DNA of 7,244 nt, taken from Candidatus Uhrbacteria bacterium RIFOXYB12_FULL_58_10 (GTDB lineage: Bacteria > Patescibacteriota > Patescibacteriia > 2-12-FULL-57-11). Every line of letters begins with the position of its first letter. Within the stretch, counting starts at the first letter, position 1. The position numbers and the translations under genes were made by a program. The stretch lies in the NCBI GenBank assembly GCA_943359495.1, contig CALRHY010000037.1:1-7244 (forward strand), read 5' to 3'. The notes beneath the pieces are model-generated. The model saw only the letters and a program-made list of their open reading frames with translations, was not told the DNA's origin and did not search any database. This document shows positions 5,719 to 7,244 of this stretch, piece after piece.

Positions 5719-5751
5719 ACGCTTGACAAAAAGCGTTTTTTTGTGTATTTT
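5719..5751 (+). promoter_or_regulatory. Promoter of the radical SAM gene, overlapped by a hairpin
   Basis: TTGACA (5723-5728), a 17-bp spacer and TATTTT (5746-5751). The -35 box sits inside the hairpin ACGCTT-GACAAA-AAGCGT (5719-5736), which is followed by seven T residues (5736-5742) and so also looks like a small terminator. A perfect TATAAT at 5768-5773 is a possible second -10 box but has no good -35 partner. Confidence 0.55.
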
Positions 5752-5821
5752 TATTGTTCCTCGACTGTATAATCTTTCTGGGGAAATGCAGTAAACCCAA
5801 ACGATTTCTAAAAAAACGAGC

Positions 5822-5828
5822 AAGGAGG
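5822..5828 (+). promoter_or_regulatory. Perfect Shine-Dalgarno AAGGAGG
   Basis: AAGGAGG ends 4 nt before ATG 5833 and fixes that start. None of the other starts visible in this window has a comparable site. Confidence 0.85.
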
Positions 5829-5832
5829 ACCG

Positions 5833-6951
5833 ATGGAACGTCGTATTGTCCAACCGTCGATCACTGTCGACGGTTTGCCTCGGGAATTCGATTTGCTTCG
5901 TCATGGCTACACCATGGCGGGATGGAACTTCACACGTAGGGAGGTTGCGGCGGCGATTGCCGATCACCGCATGCTGAACCCAGCCTTCGAGCTCGGCACC
6001 AATGCCTGCCCATGGAACTGCGACTTCTGCTTCACGGAAGATCCGGCGAATCCGGAAGGTGCCAAGCGGCGTCTCCACGAAGAGATGAGCCTCGCGGAGC
6101 GGTTGGATCTGATCCGTCAGGCTGCCGCGCTCGGCGCTCGTTCGATCAACTTCGTGGGCGCTGGGGAGCCGACGATCGACCCAAACTTTTGGGAGATCCT
6201 CGGTTGCATACGCGAGTACGGCATCACGCCGATCGTCTACACCGAAGCCGCACTCCGTCTCACAGACGCAAGTTTTGTCCAGCGGCTGTACGACATTGGT
6301 GCAACGGTGGTCGTGAAGGTGAATAGCCTCTGGAATGAGGCGTACCAGAACGCGATCGTGGCCGGGCCGAACGCACGCAAGCGACCGAATGCCGAACGGT
6401 ACTTCGCGGACAGACAGCAAGCGATCGAACTCTTGTTCGCCGCAGGCTTCGCGGATACCACACCGACGCGACTCGCATTCGACACGATCGTCTGTCGCGA
6501 AAACGAGGCGGAGATACCTCGGCTACACCGCTGGGCACGTGAGCACAACGTCTTCGTGCTCGTGGTGAACTACCTGCCGTCTGGTCGGAGCGGAGAAGAG
6601 GTGTTCTACAACGCCTTGAGCCGCGAGGAACAATTCGCCCTCTTCGCTCAGCTTGCAGAGATCGATCGCAACGAGTTCGGCATCGAACACGCATCGCGGT
6701 TCCCCTATGCCGGCGGCACCCCTTGCACGATTCGGGGCCTCGGTCTCTATGTGAAGATCAAAGGGAACGTGCTCGACTGTCCGGGCGAAGGCCTGTCACT
6801 CGGCAACGTTCGCGAGACTTCGCTTCTCGATCTCTGGGAAAAGGTGAGGCCGATCACCCAAGCTTTCGACGGTGGCTGCGCGCCTCGGGAAGCATTCTGG
6901 ACGCGACACGCCACCAAAGGAACACCGCGTCGGCTTCCCGTGGTTCGGTGA
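5833..6951 (+). CDS. Radical SAM enzyme with MoaA/SPASM-like C-terminal region, substrate unknown
   Basis: 372 aa. The radical SAM cluster motif CPWNCDFC gives Cys59-x3-Cys63-x2-Cys66, which binds the [4Fe-4S] cluster that cleaves S-adenosylmethionine to start radical chemistry. FVGAGEPTIDP (107-117) is the GGE-like SAM-binding strand. Residues ~50-250 fit the partial TIM barrel. The C-terminal part (TPCTIRGLGLYVKIKG, VLDCPGEG, LGNVRETSLLDLW, GGCAPRE) matches the auxiliary-cluster segment of SPASM/twitch proteins, but only three cysteines are visible there (298, 316, 349), as in MoaA, where a free iron site binds the substrate. It is not MoaA by overall sequence as far as I can judge. No precursor peptide, transporter or cofactor gene lies beside it. 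It has its own promoter, an exceptionally good ribosome site and its own terminator, so it behaves as a single-gene unit and may be acquired. Ends in TGA. Confidence 0.88.
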   Translation: MERRIVQPSITVDGLPREFDLLRHGYTMAGWNFTRREVAAAIADHRMLNPAFELGTNACPWNCDFCFTEDPANPEGAKRRLHEEMSLAERLDLIRQAAALGARSINFVGAGEPTIDPNFWEILGCIREYGITPIVYTEAALRLTDASFVQRLYDIGATVVVKVNSLWNEAYQNAIVAGPNARKRPNAERYFADRQQAIELLFAAGFADTTPTRLAFDTIVCRENEAEIPRLHRWAREHNVFVLVVNYLPSGRSGEEVFYNALSREEQFALFAQLAEIDRNEFGIEHASRFPYAGGTPCTIRGLGLYVKIKGNVLDCPGEGLSLGNVRETSLLDLWEKVRPITQAFDGGCAPREAFWTRHATKGTPRRLPVVR

Positions 6952-6983
6952 TATAGCCTCGACCACCGCGTGCGAGGATCAAG

Positions 6984-7016
6984 GGCTTCAGGCAACACCT
7001 GCAGCCTTCTTTTTTT
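6984..7016 (+). terminator. Intrinsic terminator after the radical SAM gene
   Basis: GGCTtCAGG (6984-6992), loop CAACA, CCTGcAGCC (6998-7006): a 9-position stem with one T/C mismatch, followed by TTCTTTTTTT to 7016. Confidence 0.8.
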
Positions 7017-7040
7017 CTAAAAATTTTCTTGCATAGCTAC

Positions 7041-7091
7041 TTGACAAAATCCCCCACACCAGATAGCCACCGCATCCGCTACGCTGGATGC
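7041..7091 (+). promoter_or_regulatory. Putative comM promoter and start-adjacent hairpin
   Basis: A perfect TTGACA (7041-7046) follows the terminator, but the matching -10 (TAGCCA at 7064-7069, or nearby) is poor. GCATCC (7072-7077) / GGATGC (7086-7091) forms a hairpin ending at the base before ATG 7092. No Shine-Dalgarno is visible. Confidence 0.35.
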
Positions 7092-7244
7092 ATGAGTACC
7101 AAAGTTTTTTGTTCAACATTGATCGGCCTTGATGCGCCAACGGTCGAGGTGGAAGCCGATGTGTCGCCGGGGTTGCCGCATTTTACGATTGTGGGGTTGC
7201 CGGATGCGGCGTGTCAGGAGGCGCGGGAGCGGGTGAAGGCGGCG
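7092..7244 (+). CDS. comM: ComM/YifB-family Mg-chelatase-like ATPase, N-terminal part (3' end outside window)
   Basis: Fifty-one codons are present before the window ends: the product opens MSTKVFCSTLIGLDAPTV and continues with a stretch ending VSPGLPHFTIVGLPDAAC, then QEARERVKAA. The GLxAxxVxVExD...GLPxFxIVGLPxxAxxExRERVxAA pattern is the hallmark of the ComM/YifB N-terminal (ChlI-fold) domain. In naturally competent bacteria ComM is a hexameric helicase that extends recombination of incoming DNA. The AAA+ ATPase domain lies beyond the edge. The ATG at 7092 gives the expected family N-terminus. Confidence 0.92.
   Translation, partial: MSTKVFCSTLIGLDAPTVEVEADVSPGLPHFTIVGLPDAACQEARERVKAA

Noticed and set aside
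5632..6420. 262-aa - strand frame opposite the radical SAM gene and its upstream region
   Set aside because: It runs through the terminator and promoter and lies opposite conserved radical SAM motifs, so it is a shadow frame.

Overview
The window comes from a bacterial chromosome of moderate GC content. It holds seven genes, all on the + strand: five complete housekeeping or hypothetical genes and one complete radical SAM gene between them and a partial gene at the right end, with another partial gene at the left end counted among the housekeeping set. TGA is used as a stop, most genes lack a clear Shine-Dalgarno sequence, several palindromic intergenic elements begin with TGTCAT, and there are small membrane-anchored proteins of unknown function. 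Together these suggest a Patescibacteria/CPR-type genome, perhaps Parcubacteria or Peregrinibacteria. That placement is an inference from style and was not tested.

Layout. (1) 2-1267 is the C-terminal part of polynucleotide phosphorylase (second RNase PH domain, KH, S1). (2) 1268-1538 has no gene and carries two palindromic repeat elements. (3) 1539-2237 is an unrecognised single-pass membrane protein. (4) 2238-3081 has no convincing gene but is the most interesting stretch: a 142-bp nested palindromic element, a cluster of four DnaA-box-like 9-mers within 52 bp, two copies of GTGTACACT bracketing that cluster, a sigma70-like promoter overlaid with TGTACA palindromes, and then about 350 nt rich in stems ending in a GC hairpin. 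I read this as a possible replication origin (or DnaA-controlled site) followed by a possible structured non-coding RNA that I cannot assign to a known family. (5) 3026-4896 is a probable operon: promoter, DksA/TraR-type zinc-finger protein, signal peptidase II (lspA), and a membrane-anchored relative of amino-acid-binding proteins that lacks most of one lobe. (6) 4967-5620 is a membrane-anchored hypothetical protein with its own weak promoter and a strong terminator. (7) 5687-7016 is a self-contained unit: promoter, perfect Shine-Dalgarno, radical SAM enzyme with a MoaA-like three-cysteine C-terminal part, terminator. (8) 7092-7244 is the start of a ComM/YifB-type AAA+ ATPase, cut by the window edge.

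The gene jobs are mostly separate: RNA decay (pnp), transcription control (DksA-like), lipoprotein maturation (lspA), DNA uptake/recombination (comM). The radical SAM gene has no partner gene in view, so its substrate cannot be guessed from context. No CRISPR array, tRNA, rRNA or transposase was seen.
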